A stretch of DNA of 64,000 nucleotides from SIG307 sp964545045 (GTDB taxonomy: Bacteria; Bacillota; Clostridia; Lachnospirales; Lachnospiraceae). Positions 34,034-42,900 of the stretch are shown here, piece after piece. The notes under the pieces were generated by a model. That model was not told the DNA's origin. It did not search any database and saw only the letters and a list, made by a program, of their open reading frames with translations. Numbering within the stretch: the first letter of the stretch is position 1; the number at the start of each line of letters is the position of its first letter. The translations under genes and the position numbers were made by a program. The DNA lies in contig CAZJEN010000005.1 of NCBI GenBank assembly GCA_964545045.1, forward strand, positions 1 through 64,000, written 5' to 3'.

Positions 34034-34053
34034 CCCCTTTTTAAAAATAAAAT

Positions 34054-34094
34054 AGAGTTTCGCCTGCATCATTTCCCAATCGCGTGAATACGCA
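34054..34094. repeat. Family A intergenic repeat, copy 3, decayed
   Basis: AGAGTTTCGCCTGC, CCAATCGCGTGA and TACGC match the edges of the family A core, but the middle is deleted and several bases have changed. It lies directly between the S41 peptidase terminator and the threonine operon promoter. Confidence 0.65.
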
Positions 34095-34130
34095 AAAGAA
34101 GCCGTCCACTATTCCAGTGTCGGCCTCTTC
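34094..34130 (-). terminator. Intrinsic terminator of the ftsEX operon
   Basis: GAAGCCG (34098-34104) pairs with CGGC-CTTC (34121-34130) with a bulge, and an inner CACT/AGTG pair extends the stem. TTTT follows on the minus strand. Confidence 0.65.
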
Positions 34131-34140
34131 CAACAAATCC

Positions 34141-35430
34141 TTACTTCATTAACTTCTTTACTTCTTCTATCGCACGCTGTACCTGATTATCCTCGGAAAG
34201 CTCTACCACCGGCTTTTGCTTTAATTCCTCCGCCAGTTCCACCACCACATCCGGCGTAATTCCCGTACCGTGAATATTTCTTCCCTTCGGCGTATAATAG
34301 GTAGAAACCGTCAGTTTTACCGCACTTCCGTCCGTCAGCGGAATAACGCTCTGCACAATACCCTTTCCGAAGCTCTGGGTACCTACAATGGTAGCCAAAC
34401 CGTAATCCTGCAGGGCACCGGAAAAAATCTCGGAAGCACTGGCACTGTAACCGTTCACCAAAACCGCCATCGGCAATTCACCGATGCTGCCCTTATGTGC
34501 AAAAATCTCTTCCTTCGCGTCGTACTTATCCAGCGTATATACAATCAAGTCATCCTTTTCCAAGAACAAATCCAGCATATCGCATACCGTAGTCAGAAGA
34601 CCGCCGCCGTTATCACGAATGTCTACCACAAGGCCCTTCATCCCCTGGGCCTTTAATGCATTCAGCGCCGTTTCGAACTGCTGGGTAGTAATTTCATCAA
34701 ACTGCATCACATAAATATATCCGATGGAATCGTCCAACATCTCATAGGTTACCGTCTCCACCTCAACCAAATCACGGGTAATGGTCAAATCTACATATTC
34801 CCCGATGGAAGAACGCCACACCTCTACCTCTACAACGGTGTCCTTTTCTCCCTTCATATGCTTTACCGCCAAATCAATATCCCAGGCAGATACGTCTTCT
34901 CCGTCAATCTTTGTCAAAATATCACCCGGAAGCATTCCCGACTTATAAGCCGGTCCGTCCACAAACGGGCGCACAATGGTAATCACCTTCGTAGAAGCAT
35001 TCTGGCTCACCAAGGCTCCGATGCCGCAGTAGGTTCCTTCAATTTCTTCCATCAGCGCCGCATACTCTTCCGCGGAATAATAGCAGGAATACGGATCTCC
35101 CAAAGACCAAAGCATTCCGTGATACATTCCGTCGTATAAAGTCTCTTCTTCGGCATCCTCCAAATAATACAGATCTATCAATTGTCTTAAGTCATCCAGT
35201 TTTTGAAGGTGCGCCTCCTCGCCGTCCTTCGAACTGCCGCTTCCGGAACCGAGGAGCAACTCCCACAAACTACTGCCGGATTGCTGTTGTCCCCCCTCTT
35301 CCTCCGTCTGCTCGTCTTCCTGCACACGAACGGCACAGCCTGCCGTAGTAAGGCTACAGCCTAAGCATAGGATAAAAACCAAACCGAATGCTACGATCTT
35401 TTTAACCACTTCTCTTTTTCTGTCTCTCAT
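34141..35430 (-). CDS. S41 carboxy-terminal processing peptidase, lipoprotein
   Basis: This 429-residue protein is a CtpA-type serine protease. A lipobox (TTAGC, Cys32) anchors it to the membrane. A PDZ domain spans about 140-225 (CGIGALVSQN; SGMLPGDILTKIDGEDV), followed by the S41 domain with GLVVDIRDNGGG, the nucleophile Ser in VNGYSASASEI and the base Lys in GTQSFGKGIVQ. It should cleave secreted or membrane proteins from the C-terminus. It is the last gene of the ftsEX cluster, which suggests processing of division or wall-remodelling proteins. Confidence 0.93.
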   Translation of the reverse strand: MRDRKREVVKKIVAFGLVFILCLGCSLTTAGCAVRVQEDEQTEEEGGQQQSGSSLWELLLGSGSGSSKDGEEAHLQKLDDLRQLIDLYYLEDAEEETLYDGMYHGMLWSLGDPYSCYYSAEEYAALMEEIEGTYCGIGALVSQNASTKVITIVRPFVDGPAYKSGMLPGDILTKIDGEDVSAWDIDLAVKHMKGEKDTVVEVEVWRSSIGEYVDLTITRDLVEVETVTYEMLDDSIGYIYVMQFDEITTQQFETALNALKAQGMKGLVVDIRDNGGGLLTTVCDMLDLFLEKDDLIVYTLDKYDAKEEIFAHKGSIGELPMAVLVNGYSASASEIFSGALQDYGLATIVGTQSFGKGIVQSVIPLTDGSAVKLTVSTYYTPKGRNIHGTGITPDVVVELAEELKQKPVVELSEDNQVQRAIEEVKKLMK

Positions 35431-35451
35431 ATCATCAAAAAATTCCTTCCG

Positions 35452-36741
35452 TTATTTTTTCGGACTCACATATTTGCACGGATCCACCGCTGCTCCGTTA
35501 ATTCGTATGGTAAAGTGCAAATGCGGGCCTGTGGACCAGCCTGTAGAGCCGCACTTCATAATTACCTGCCCCTGCTTTACTTTATCACCGGCCTTTACCA
35601 ACAGCTTTGACGCATGCAGATAATGAGTCGTCACTCCGTTTCCGTGGTCGATTACCACATGGTTTCCGTTCATGGAGCTCCAGGTAGCCTTTGTCACCAC
35701 ACCGGCAAGGGATGCCACAATATCCGCTCCGTAAGCACCACCGATATCAATACCGCTGTGATATTCCTTCTTTCCCGTAATCGGGCTGGTACGATAGCCG
35801 AAATAAGAGTAAATATTCGGGTCTCCCGGGAACGGCCAGATCATATTATCCACAGAAGTCTCATCCGTCAGTCCCAGCTTCTTTAACTCCTCTTCTCTTC
35901 TTTTCCGCTCCTCTTCCTCACGTCTTAAACGTTCTTCTTCTTCACGCCTTTTTCGTTCTTCCTCTTCGATTCGCTTACGTTCCTTCTCCTCCAAATCCGC
36001 AATTTGAAGTTCCTTACTTTCAATTTCTTCATAAAACTCAAAGTATTGCTCTTCCGTAATTCCCAGCGTACTGGTCAGTTGATCCATATACGCCGCTTTG
36101 TTCGCCACTAAAAGCGCCAAATTATCAATCTGAACCTGCTGTGCATCCTTTCGTGCATTCAAATCCACCAATGCCAGCTCGTAAGATTCCTCCTTCTTTT
36201 TCACCTCTTCACAGGATTCCTCGTAACGCTTTAAGAGATTGTCGTCGTATTTCGCGATTTGGGCACGATACTCCACCTGATTTAACAGATCCTCCAAATC
36301 CTCAGCCCCGGTCAAAATCTCCCAAAAGCTGGTTTCCCCATGCTCATACATATATTTTATCCGGGCTTTCATGGTGGCATACTGATTATCCCTAGTACGG
36401 ATTGCCTCATCCCGCTCAAGGATTGCCGCCGCCAAATTCGCCTCACATTCCACAATTTCCTGCTTTAGTTCTTCCATTTCGGAATAGGCAAGATTCAATT
36501 CCTCATCTACCTTTTTAATATATTCTTCCGTGCTCTTTTTATCCGCTTCCAAAGCTGCAATTCGATCGGCAGTTTCCTTTTTCAGCTTTTCCAGCTCTTC
36601 TTTTTCTTTTTTTGCCTTGTCGATTGCCGACTGATAGGATTGCGCCGCCTGTACCTCGCTTCCGTGTCCCTTCGGAACCATGGAAACCAGAACCGCAACC
36701 ACCCCGATATAACATAATCCTTTTTTCAAACTCTGCTTCAT
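35452..36741 (-). CDS. Murein hydrolase activator / M23 peptidase with coiled coil
   Basis: The 429-residue protein has a signal peptide (residues about 1-30), a long coiled coil (about 35-210) and a second very charged helix rich in Glu and Arg (about 240-285). A C-terminal M23/LytM domain follows (about 305-425), with HSGIDIGG, NHVVIDHGNG, THYLHAS and GPHLHFTIR, so the zinc-binding His residues are present. This is the EnvC/PcsB-type partner of FtsEX that cuts or activates cutting of peptidoglycan at division. I chose ATG 36741 because AAAGGAG lies seven bases before it, not ATG 36768. Confidence 0.93.
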   Translation of the reverse strand: MKQSLKKGLCYIGVVAVLVSMVPKGHGSEVQAAQSYQSAIDKAKKEKEELEKLKKETADRIAALEADKKSTEEYIKKVDEELNLAYSEMEELKQEIVECEANLAAAILERDEAIRTRDNQYATMKARIKYMYEHGETSFWEILTGAEDLEDLLNQVEYRAQIAKYDDNLLKRYEESCEEVKKKEESYELALVDLNARKDAQQVQIDNLALLVANKAAYMDQLTSTLGITEEQYFEFYEEIESKELQIADLEEKERKRIEEEERKRREEEERLRREEEERKRREEELKKLGLTDETSVDNMIWPFPGDPNIYSYFGYRTSPITGKKEYHSGIDIGGAYGADIVASLAGVVTKATWSSMNGNHVVIDHGNGVTTHYLHASKLLVKAGDKVKQGQVIMKCGSTGWSTGPHLHFTIRINGAAVDPCKYVSPKK

Positions 36742-36787
36742 CCGGCGTCTCCTTTCTTTTTCTCCCATCGTACTCCCTGATTTATTA

Positions 36788-37705
36788 TTATCGCAAACTG
36801 ATTTTCTTTAACTGTTTTCTTGTGGAGGACGTACTGCCGAACCATCCGATTAACACGCCGATACCGAGCAGTAACGGTGTCAACCTCAGAAAAACATCGT
36901 GTTCACTCAAAAATGTCATCTTCCGGAACACACTTTCAAATTCCTCCGTAAGATATTCAATTACCTTTCCGTAAATCAAATGCAAAATGCCGAGAGGTAA
37001 AAGTGCTCCGAAAATTCCCAAGGTTACGCCCTCTACCACAAACGGAAAACGCACAAAAAAGTCTGTGGCGCCAATCAGATTCATAATAGAAATCTCTTCC
37101 TTTCGGACAGATATTCCGATGGATACCGTCATACGAATCAAAAAGATTGCAACCGCCACTAAAATCACAATAATCGCCACCGATATAATGGTTATCATCC
37201 GGCTGATTCCTTCCATACTCTCGGCCACGCCGTCCAAGGCATTGACGCGACGTACGCCTTCCAGTCCTTCGATAAACCGAATCAAAACATCCTGCATGGA
37301 AACATCGTTTAAAAACACCTCATAAGATGCGGAATCCTCCAAAGGATTATCCTCGCCGAAGGTAGCCGCCAGCTCTTCATTTAAACTTTCCGTCCGAAAC
37401 TTTTCCCATGCTTCCTCCGCGGAAACAAATTCCACTCTTGCCACCTCGACACGCTTTTCAATTTCCTCTCCGATATACTCTATGGTTTCCTGCGGACAAT
37501 CCTCCACAAACAATACCGTTACACCTACATTTTGCTCCGCTTCCTTCACCACATAGCTTACATTTGAGGTCACGAAATAGAACAAGCCCAAAAGAAACAA
37601 GCTTGCGGCTATAGTGCCGATGGACGCCAGTGAAAACATTCCGTTATGAAAGATGCTTCGAAAACCCTGCTTCAAGCAGTAAAAAAATGTTCTAATACTT
37701 TGCAT
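36788..37705 (-). CDS. ftsX: Cell-division permease FtsX
   Basis: This protein of 305 residues is FtsX, the membrane partner of FtsE. It has a first helix at about 22-45, an extracellular domain of about 130 residues (with VTVLFVEDCPQE), then three helices at about 165-290. It turns ATP hydrolysis by FtsE into activation of the M23 protein encoded next. Two close ATGs (37711 and 37705) fit the GGGTGG ribosome site; I took 37705 for better spacing. It overlaps ftsE by 14 bases, as is usual. Confidence 0.94.
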   Translation of the reverse strand: MQSIRTFFYCLKQGFRSIFHNGMFSLASIGTIAASLFLLGLFYFVTSNVSYVVKEAEQNVGVTVLFVEDCPQETIEYIGEEIEKRVEVARVEFVSAEEAWEKFRTESLNEELAATFGEDNPLEDSASYEVFLNDVSMQDVLIRFIEGLEGVRRVNALDGVAESMEGISRMITIISVAIIVILVAVAIFLIRMTVSIGISVRKEEISIMNLIGATDFFVRFPFVVEGVTLGIFGALLPLGILHLIYGKVIEYLTEEFESVFRKMTFLSEHDVFLRLTPLLLGIGVLIGWFGSTSSTRKQLKKISLR

Positions 37706-38429
37706 AGACATACCCACCCTTTTGTTCATCACTGATTATTTTGCCGTTCCGAAGGGTAATCACGCGCTTTTGCATCATATCTACCACTTCATGGTTATGG
37801 GTTACTACTACTACCGTCGTACCTCGGCGATTTACTTCCTCCAATAAATGCATAATTTCCCAGGAGTTCTTCGGGTCCAGGTTACCCGTAGGCTCGTCTG
37901 CCAGCAAAATCACCGGGTTATTTACAAGTGCCCTTGCCAGGGCCACCCTCTGCTGCTCACCGCCGGAAAGCTCTGCAGGAAATGCTTTGTACTTTTCACT
38001 CAAGCCCACCATGGAAAGCATGCGCGGCACATTGCGCTTAATTTCCGCCGGCGGAACCTCCGTCACACGCTGCGCAAAAGCCACATTTTCATAGGCATTC
38101 CGGTCTTTTAACAAGCGGAAATCCTGAAATACCACACCGATACTTCGACGATATTTACTGATTTGATGGCGACGCAGACGCGAAAGCTCTCTGCCTGCCA
38201 CAAACACCTTCCCCTTGGTCGGTAAAATTTCCCGGAGCATCAACCGAATCAAAGTTGATTTTCCGGAACCGCTGCTGCCTACAATAAAAACAAACTCACC
38301 TTTATGAATACTGATACTGATATCTTCAATGGCATGAATTCCCTTTTGGTATTCCTTGGAAACGTGGTCAAAATGGATGACCGGGGCCTGAATATTTTGC
38401 AAATCCCTGTGTAAATCGTACAATGCCAT
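37692..38429 (-). CDS. ftsE: Cell-division ATPase FtsE
   Basis: This 245-residue ATPase has Walker A GSSGSGKST (about 51-59), the Q-loop VFQDFRLL, signature LSGGEQQR and Walker B ILLADEPTGNLD. The FtsE assignment rests on the overlapping ftsX gene and on KEYQKGIHAIEDIS near the start. A 15-residue N-terminal extension (MALYDLHRDLQNIQA) is a little longer than usual. It opens a four-gene cluster: ftsE, ftsX, M23 protein, S41 peptidase. Confidence 0.95.
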   Translation of the reverse strand: MALYDLHRDLQNIQAPVIHFDHVSKEYQKGIHAIEDISISIHKGEFVFIVGSSGSGKSTLIRLMLREILPTKGKVFVAGRELSRLRRHQISKYRRSIGVVFQDFRLLKDRNAYENVAFAQRVTEVPPAEIKRNVPRMLSMVGLSEKYKAFPAELSGGEQQRVALARALVNNPVILLADEPTGNLDPKNSWEIMHLLEEVNRRGTTVVVVTHNHEVVDMMQKRVITLRNGKIISDEQKGGYVYAKY

Positions 38430-38455
38430 GGAACGCTCCCTCCTCCTTTATATTC

Positions 38456-38481
38456 CGAAAGCCGCATCTTTCGGTGCGGCT
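38456..38481 (-). terminator. Probable terminator of the CdaR-type gene
   Basis: AGCCGCA (38460-38466) pairs with TGCGGCT (38475-38481). The T-run on the minus strand is poor (TTC), so termination may be partial and reach ftsE. Confidence 0.5.
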
Positions 38482-38488
38482 CTCCTAC

Positions 38489-39577
38489 CTAAAACTCCAT
38501 ATTTTCTACATACTTCATGTACTTTACAACCATGAGCGCCATCTTAAAGGTAATGGCATCCTCAAAGGTTCGAAGATCTAAATGCGTCATCTTCTGCAAC
38601 TTATCCAGACGATATACCAACGTATTTCGGTGGATATAAAGCTGTCTGGACGTCTCGGACACATTCAGGTTGTTCTCAAAGAACTTATTGATGGTAACGA
38701 TGGTCTCCTCGTCGAAATCCTCCAGGGACTTACCGTCGAAAATCTCACGAATGAACACCTTACACATCGGAAGCGGAAGCTGATATACCAGACGGCCAAT
38801 ACCAAGATTGGAATACGCCACCACATTGCGGTCACTGTAGAAAATCTTACCTACCTCCAGTGCCATCTTTGCTTCCTTATAGGAACGGGAAACGTCCTTA
38901 ATCTCATTGACAATGGTACCGATGGCGATATTCACTCTGGTCATGGCCTCGGTATTTAAGGTGTCCAAAAGAACCTTCGCCGTCTTCATCATGTGTTCGT
39001 AATCCTCGTTCTGCTTCAATTCCTTTACGAGAATAATATTCCGCTCATCCACTGCGGTAATGAAGTCTCTGCTCTTACCGGCAAACAAACTACGCACAGT
39101 CTCAAGCGCATTGGTATCCTTCTCCTGCTTCGTCTCGATAAGGAATACGATACGGCGTGCGTCTGCCTCAATATGAAGCTTCTTCGCCAAATTGTAAATA
39201 TCCACCAGGAGCAGGTTGTCCAACAACAGGTTCTTGATAAAGTTATCCTTATCGTAACGTTCCTTGTACGCCACAATCAGGTTCTGAATCTGGAACACTG
39301 TCATCTTACCGATCATATATACATCATCCGTGTCGCCCTTTGCCAAAACCACAAACTCCAGATGACTGTCGTCATATACTTTAAAAAACTGATAGCCTGC
39401 CAAAGACTGGCTCTCCGCCGGAGAATCCACAAAAGCAACCGCAGCCTCAATACTCTCCTGTCCCGGCTCCGATGTAGTCGCCAAAATCTCGCCGTCCGTA
39501 CCCAATACGCAAAGCTCGACTCTTGTAATTGCCTTTAATCCGTCAATTGTATTCTGTAACACCTGATTCGAAATCAT
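38489..39577 (-). CDS. CdaR/PucR-family transcriptional regulator
   Basis: This 362-residue protein has the CdaR layout. An N-terminal sugar-diacid-recognition-like domain covers about 1-110, a central GGDEF-like but inactive domain covers about 120-270, and a C-terminal PucR-type helix-turn-helix follows at about 295-350 (NVSETSRQLYIHRNTLVYRL). It probably responds to a carbohydrate or organic acid and controls transport genes. The multi-sugar ABC ATPase gene is next upstream on the same strand, separated by a 573-base interval with a repeat. That pairing is common in Lachnospiraceae. The ligand is not known. Confidence 0.88.
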   Translation of the reverse strand: MISNQVLQNTIDGLKAITRVELCVLGTDGEILATTSEPGQESIEAAVAFVDSPAESQSLAGYQFFKVYDDSHLEFVVLAKGDTDDVYMIGKMTVFQIQNLIVAYKERYDKDNFIKNLLLDNLLLVDIYNLAKKLHIEADARRIVFLIETKQEKDTNALETVRSLFAGKSRDFITAVDERNIILVKELKQNEDYEHMMKTAKVLLDTLNTEAMTRVNIAIGTIVNEIKDVSRSYKEAKMALEVGKIFYSDRNVVAYSNLGIGRLVYQLPLPMCKVFIREIFDGKSLEDFDEETIVTINKFFENNLNVSETSRQLYIHRNTLVYRLDKLQKMTHLDLRTFEDAITFKMALMVVKYMKYVENMEF

Positions 39578-39686
39578 ATGTCCTCCTTTTACAACAAAAA
39601 ATACTTCTCCACTATTGTCAGTTTATCATTCACGGTGGTAAAAGTCAACCGAAGAGAAGAAAAATAATTGTGGAAAAGTTGTGAAT

Positions 39687-40102
39687 CGTGCAGGTAGCAC
39701 CATGTGCCACCCCCACCTCGCGACTTCGTCACTCGGTCGTGGGCGCGTTCACATGACTGCGCAACTATTCCGTGCAGGCGGTGCTTCGCACCAAGCCCTC
39801 ACTTCGCGACTTACGTCGCTCAGTCGTGGGCGCGTTCGCATGACTGCGCAACTATTCCGTGCAGGCGGTGCTTCGCACCAAGCCCTCACTTCGNNNNNNN
39901 NNNNNNNNNNNNNNNNNNNNNNNNNNNNNNNNNNNNNNNNNNNNNNNNNNNNNNNNNNNNNNNNNNNNNNNNNNNNNNNNNNNNNNNNNNNNNCGACTTA
40001 CGTCGCTCAGTCGTGGGCGCGTTCGCATTTCGCCGCTTTCTGCAAGCACGCTTGCAACAGCAGCTCAATGCTCACTTTGCCTGCACGGACATTGCCTGCA
40101 CG
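39687..40102. repeat. Family B intergenic repeat, copy 3, expanded tandem array
   Basis: The ends are CGTGCAGGT (39687) and GCCTGCACG (40094-40102). Before the gap there are two nearly identical ~87-bp units (39721-39806 and 39807-39893), each with CGAC..GTCGCTCAGTCGTGGG, TTCGCAT, GACTGCGCAAC, CGTGCAGGC and TGCTTCGCA. A further unit begins right after the 100-N gap at exactly the unit boundary, so the array was collapsed in assembly. It ends with the AAGCACGCTTGC / CTCAATGCTCACTTTGCC module seen at 4578. It abuts the T-run of the ugpC terminator. The rest of 39578-40150 is AT-rich and holds the regulator's upstream region. Confidence 0.88.
39894..39993. other. Assembly gap of 100 N inside a family B tandem array
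   Basis: Exactly 100 N, a placeholder for unknown length. The sequence on both sides is in phase with the ~87-bp unit. Confidence 0.98.
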
Positions 40103-40103
40103 C

Positions 40104-40131
40104 AAAAAGGGCCGTCGTAAAACGACGGCCC
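40104..40131 (-). terminator. Intrinsic terminator of the sugar ABC ATPase gene
   Basis: GGGCCGTCGT (40109-40118) pairs perfectly with ACGACGGCCC (40122-40131), followed on the minus strand by TTTTT and then by the family B end. Confidence 0.93.
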
Positions 40132-40150
40132 TGATAAATCATATTTCTTA

Positions 40151-41278
40151 TTAGTGGGAAATAATCTGCTCGGTCTCCTTGTCGAAGATATGTATCTTCG
40201 TTAAGTCGAAAGCGATGGTGATGGTATCGCCCGGTCTAGCGGTGGTACGCGGGTTAACACGTGCGGTTACCGGGATGGTCTCATCGATATCGAAGTATAA
40301 GAATACTTCTGCACCGAGAAGCTCGTATACACGAACGGTAGCCTCTAAGCTGCTGTCCTTGGACATAGCGATGAAGCTCTCCTCATCCTTAATATCCTCC
40401 GGTCTGATACCGAGAACAACCTTCTTCGGGAACTCCTCGTTGGTGTAGCCACCGTCGATGAGCTTCTGAGCTCTCTTCTCGGTGAGCTTAATGGAGTGGT
40501 TACCGAACTTAAGAGATACAGCGCCGCCTTCTTCTACTGCCTGACAGTCGATGAAGTTCATCTGCGGAGATCCCATGAAACCTGCAACGAAGAGGTTCTG
40601 CGGTCTGTCGTAGAGATTCTGCGGAGTATCTACCTGCTGGATAACACCGTCCTTCATAACTACGATTCTGGTACCAAGGGTCATTGCCTCGGTCTGGTCA
40701 TGGGTAACGTAGATAACGGTGGTCTGTAACTTCTGATGAAGCTTGGAGATCTCAATACGCATCTGTACACGGAGCTTAGCATCCAAGTTGGAAAGCGGCT
40801 CATCCATGAGGAATACCTTCGGATTACGTACGATTGCACGACCCATTGCTACTCGCTGTCTCTGACCACCGGAGAGAGCCTTCGGCTTACGGTCTAACAG
40901 GTGCTCGATATCAAGAATTCTTGCAGCTTCGCTAACAAGTCTCTTAATCTCTTCCTTCGGGGTCTTTCTTAACTTCAAACCGAATGCCATATTATCAAAT
41001 ACGGACATATGCGGATACAATGCGTAGTTCTGGAATACCATCGCGATATCTCTGTCCTTCGGCTCTACGTCGTTCATAAGCTTGTTGCCGATGTAAAGCT
41101 CACCACCGGTGATTTCCTCAAGACCTGCGATCATACGAAGGGTAGTGGACTTACCACAACCGGACGGACCTACGAAAATGATGAATTCCTTATCCTCAAT
41201 CTCAAGATTGAAATCCTTAACAGCAACAAAGCCGTTCGGATAAGTCTTGTTGATATTCTTCAACGATAAACTTGCCAT
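40151..41278 (-). CDS. ugpC: Multi-sugar ABC transporter ATPase (UgpC/MsmX type)
   Basis: This 375-residue ATPase powers sugar import, usually serving several permease sets. Walker A is GPSGCGKST (about 37-45), the signature LSGGQRQR (about 134), and Walker B VFLMDEPLSNLD. Residues about 240-370 are the MOBE/TOBE regulatory domain typical of the MalK/UgpC/MsmX group (GIRPEDIKDE; DIDETIPVTARVNPRT). No permease or binding-protein gene is adjacent, which fits a shared energising subunit like MsmX. The name ugpC is a common database label, not evidence for glycerol-phosphate. Confidence 0.92.
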   Translation of the reverse strand: MASLSLKNINKTYPNGFVAVKDFNLEIEDKEFIIFVGPSGCGKSTTLRMIAGLEEITGGELYIGNKLMNDVEPKDRDIAMVFQNYALYPHMSVFDNMAFGLKLRKTPKEEIKRLVSEAARILDIEHLLDRKPKALSGGQRQRVAMGRAIVRNPKVFLMDEPLSNLDAKLRVQMRIEISKLHQKLQTTVIYVTHDQTEAMTLGTRIVVMKDGVIQQVDTPQNLYDRPQNLFVAGFMGSPQMNFIDCQAVEEGGAVSLKFGNHSIKLTEKRAQKLIDGGYTNEEFPKKVVLGIRPEDIKDEESFIAMSKDSSLEATVRVYELLGAEVFLYFDIDETIPVTARVNPRTTARPGDTITIAFDLTKIHIFDKETEQIISH

Positions 41279-41530
41279 TTTTATTTCCTCCTAAAATATG
41301 ATGTAATACACTTTTCTCTTCCACAAAAAAAGCACACTAATATAATACACTATTTAAAAATAAATTACCATATCTCAATTAACCAAATTCAACACCCCGT
41401 TTTTGTTGAATTTGTACAGTACATTTTCTCTTTGCTTTCGCATACAAAAGCTACTTGACAGTTTCTTCCAAAATACTGCACTTTTCTTTCGTACACTTCT
41501 ATCCAAAAAACCGAGTTGTCTGCTTTTTCT

Positions 41531-41947
41531 TTATTTCACCCGAAATTCGCCGGACACCAGCAATGTACAGGAGGTCAGCGCCTCACATCCGGAAGTTCCT
41601 TCCGCCACAACGTAGTTATGATATAGGAATAAAGAGGTGTCTTCTTCCGTCAGCTTTCCCTCTGTCAAATCCACCAGCCCCGGTCCCGCTGCAGTCAGAG
41701 AGCCGCCTAATACAACAATCCCGGTTCCGGTTTCCCCCGTAAGTACATCTCCCCTGCCAAGTTGTACCTTCTGCATACTCCCTCCGATTCCCGCCAATCT
41801 TCCCTCTAAATATCCCAAGGTAATCAGCGGATCTCCGGAGCTCCCCGGTGTCTTGGATGCCGCCCCCGCATAACGGCCCGTAAAAAAGGCTCCCGCAACC
41901 AGTAATGCCACGCCCAACATCAGTCCTATCTTTTTCGTATGTTTCAT
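41531..41947 (-). CDS. Small secreted or membrane-anchored unknown protein
   Basis: This 138-residue protein has an N-terminal hydrophobic signal or anchor (about 7-29) and a Gly/Thr/Leu-rich beta-type remainder with GIVVLGGSLTAAGPG. Two Cys occur near the end (SGCEALTSCTLL). I do not recognise a family. It starts 23 bases after the gene at 41971, so the two form an operon and may act together at the envelope. The 41279-41530 interval beyond it is AT-rich with no clear feature. Confidence 0.7.
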   Translation of the reverse strand: MKHTKKIGLMLGVALLVAGAFFTGRYAGAASKTPGSSGDPLITLGYLEGRLAGIGGSMQKVQLGRGDVLTGETGTGIVVLGGSLTAAGPGLVDLTEGKLTEEDTSLFLYHNYVVAEGTSGCEALTSCTLLVSGEFRVK

Positions 41948-41970
41948 ACCGCTTCTCCTTATCCGTAAAC

Positions 41971-42717
41971 TTACTGTTCCTCAAAAATCCCCATCCGTAA
42001 CTCCTCTGCCATCTGCCGCAAAGCCGCAATATCCGGCAAATACTCCTCCGGCGAAGCTTTTCCCGGAAGAAGTTTATAATACACATCCTCAATATCCCGG
42101 TAACTTTCCCAGTACAACAATTCATCTTCCGATGTGTCGTTGGTAACCGCATGTTCTACTGCCGCAACAACCGTCTCTTTTACGGATTCCGGCTTTTTAA
42201 ACTCAACCCTGCCGTTTATATTTTCCGTGATGCTTTCATAAAACGACTTATCAACCACATAGCACTCCTTCGGCCGTCCTCCAAGCAGCGACACGCCCAC
42301 CTCTTCCGCAGCCATGCACCAGGTTTCCTCCGAAAAAATGCGACACAAATCGGAAATCATAAAAAGCTCCGGCAACTCCGGATTATGCACCTGCAGGACC
42401 TCGTAGCCCCCGGTTTCCAGCTCCACCTTCGTATTGACCGGAACCTCCACAAACACAAGCTTGTCAGAAAGAAAATCCGCATACCGTAAGAAAAACTCCG
42501 TTACTTCGTTTTCTTCATCCCTTACCGCAAGCACCGACCACATGGTTCCCGTAGTCACCGGAAGCTGTACCGCAGGTGTCGCAATGGCCGACGGTTCTTT
42601 CTCAACGTCATCCTTTATCGTAAAGACCTCCGATAAAAGCACATAGCCCCCCAGCCATACCAAACTTACCAAAGAAGCATATAAAAAAAGTTGTAACAAA
42701 TTGCTGCCTTTTTTCAA
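41971..42717 (-). CDS. Membrane-anchored protein, weakly LytR-CpsA-Psr-like
   Basis: The 248-residue protein has one helix at about 8-26 and an extracellular domain. The segment VFVEVPVNTKVEL, then AEEVGVSLLGGRPKECYVVDKSFYESI, recalls the order of strands in LytR-CpsA-Psr wall-ligase proteins, but the key Arg residues are not evident, so it may be a degenerate relative. I chose a TTG start at 42717 because GGAGG is eight bases upstream and because a promoter at 42748-42776 lies downstream of the ATG at 42816. It is co-transcribed with the small protein at 41531. Confidence 0.6.
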   Translation of the reverse strand: MKKGSNLLQLFLYASLVSLVWLGGYVLLSEVFTIKDDVEKEPSAIATPAVQLPVTTGTMWSVLAVRDEENEVTEFFLRYADFLSDKLVFVEVPVNTKVELETGGYEVLQVHNPELPELFMISDLCRIFSEETWCMAAEEVGVSLLGGRPKECYVVDKSFYESITENINGRVEFKKPESVKETVVAAVEHAVTNDTSEDELLYWESYRDIEDVYYKLLPGKASPEEYLPDIAALRQMAEELRMGIFEEQ

Positions 42718-42747
42718 TTCTTCTTCCTCCTTCCGTTTCCATATATC

Positions 42748-42776
42748 AGTATAACAGAAATCTCCTTCAGACGCAA
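42748..42776 (-). promoter_or_regulatory. Promoter of the 41971-42717 gene pair
   Basis: TTGCGT (42771-42776) and TATACT (42748-42753) are 17 bases apart on the minus strand, 30 bases before the TTG start. Confidence 0.7.
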
Positions 42777-42798
42777 TGCGGTCTGCTTTGTGTTTTTC

Positions 42799-42827
42799 TT
42801 GCCACTTGCCCGTCACTCATGTATAAT
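42799..42827 (+). promoter_or_regulatory. Promoter of the SDR gene
   Basis: TTGCCA (42799-42804) and TATAAT (42822-42827) are 17 bases apart. A small hairpin (CCCGA/TCGGG near 42864-42881) lies in the leader. Confidence 0.75.
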
Positions 42828-42900
42828 GGTATTATTAGTAATAAAAGAAAGAACTATTCGAAAACCCCGATGATTTCGTCGGGATATTACGGAGGAGCTT

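Noticed and set aside
39687..40102. CRISPR array
   Set aside because: Repeat units are adjacent and similar over their whole ~87 bp, with no variable spacers and no cas genes, so this is a tandem repeat.
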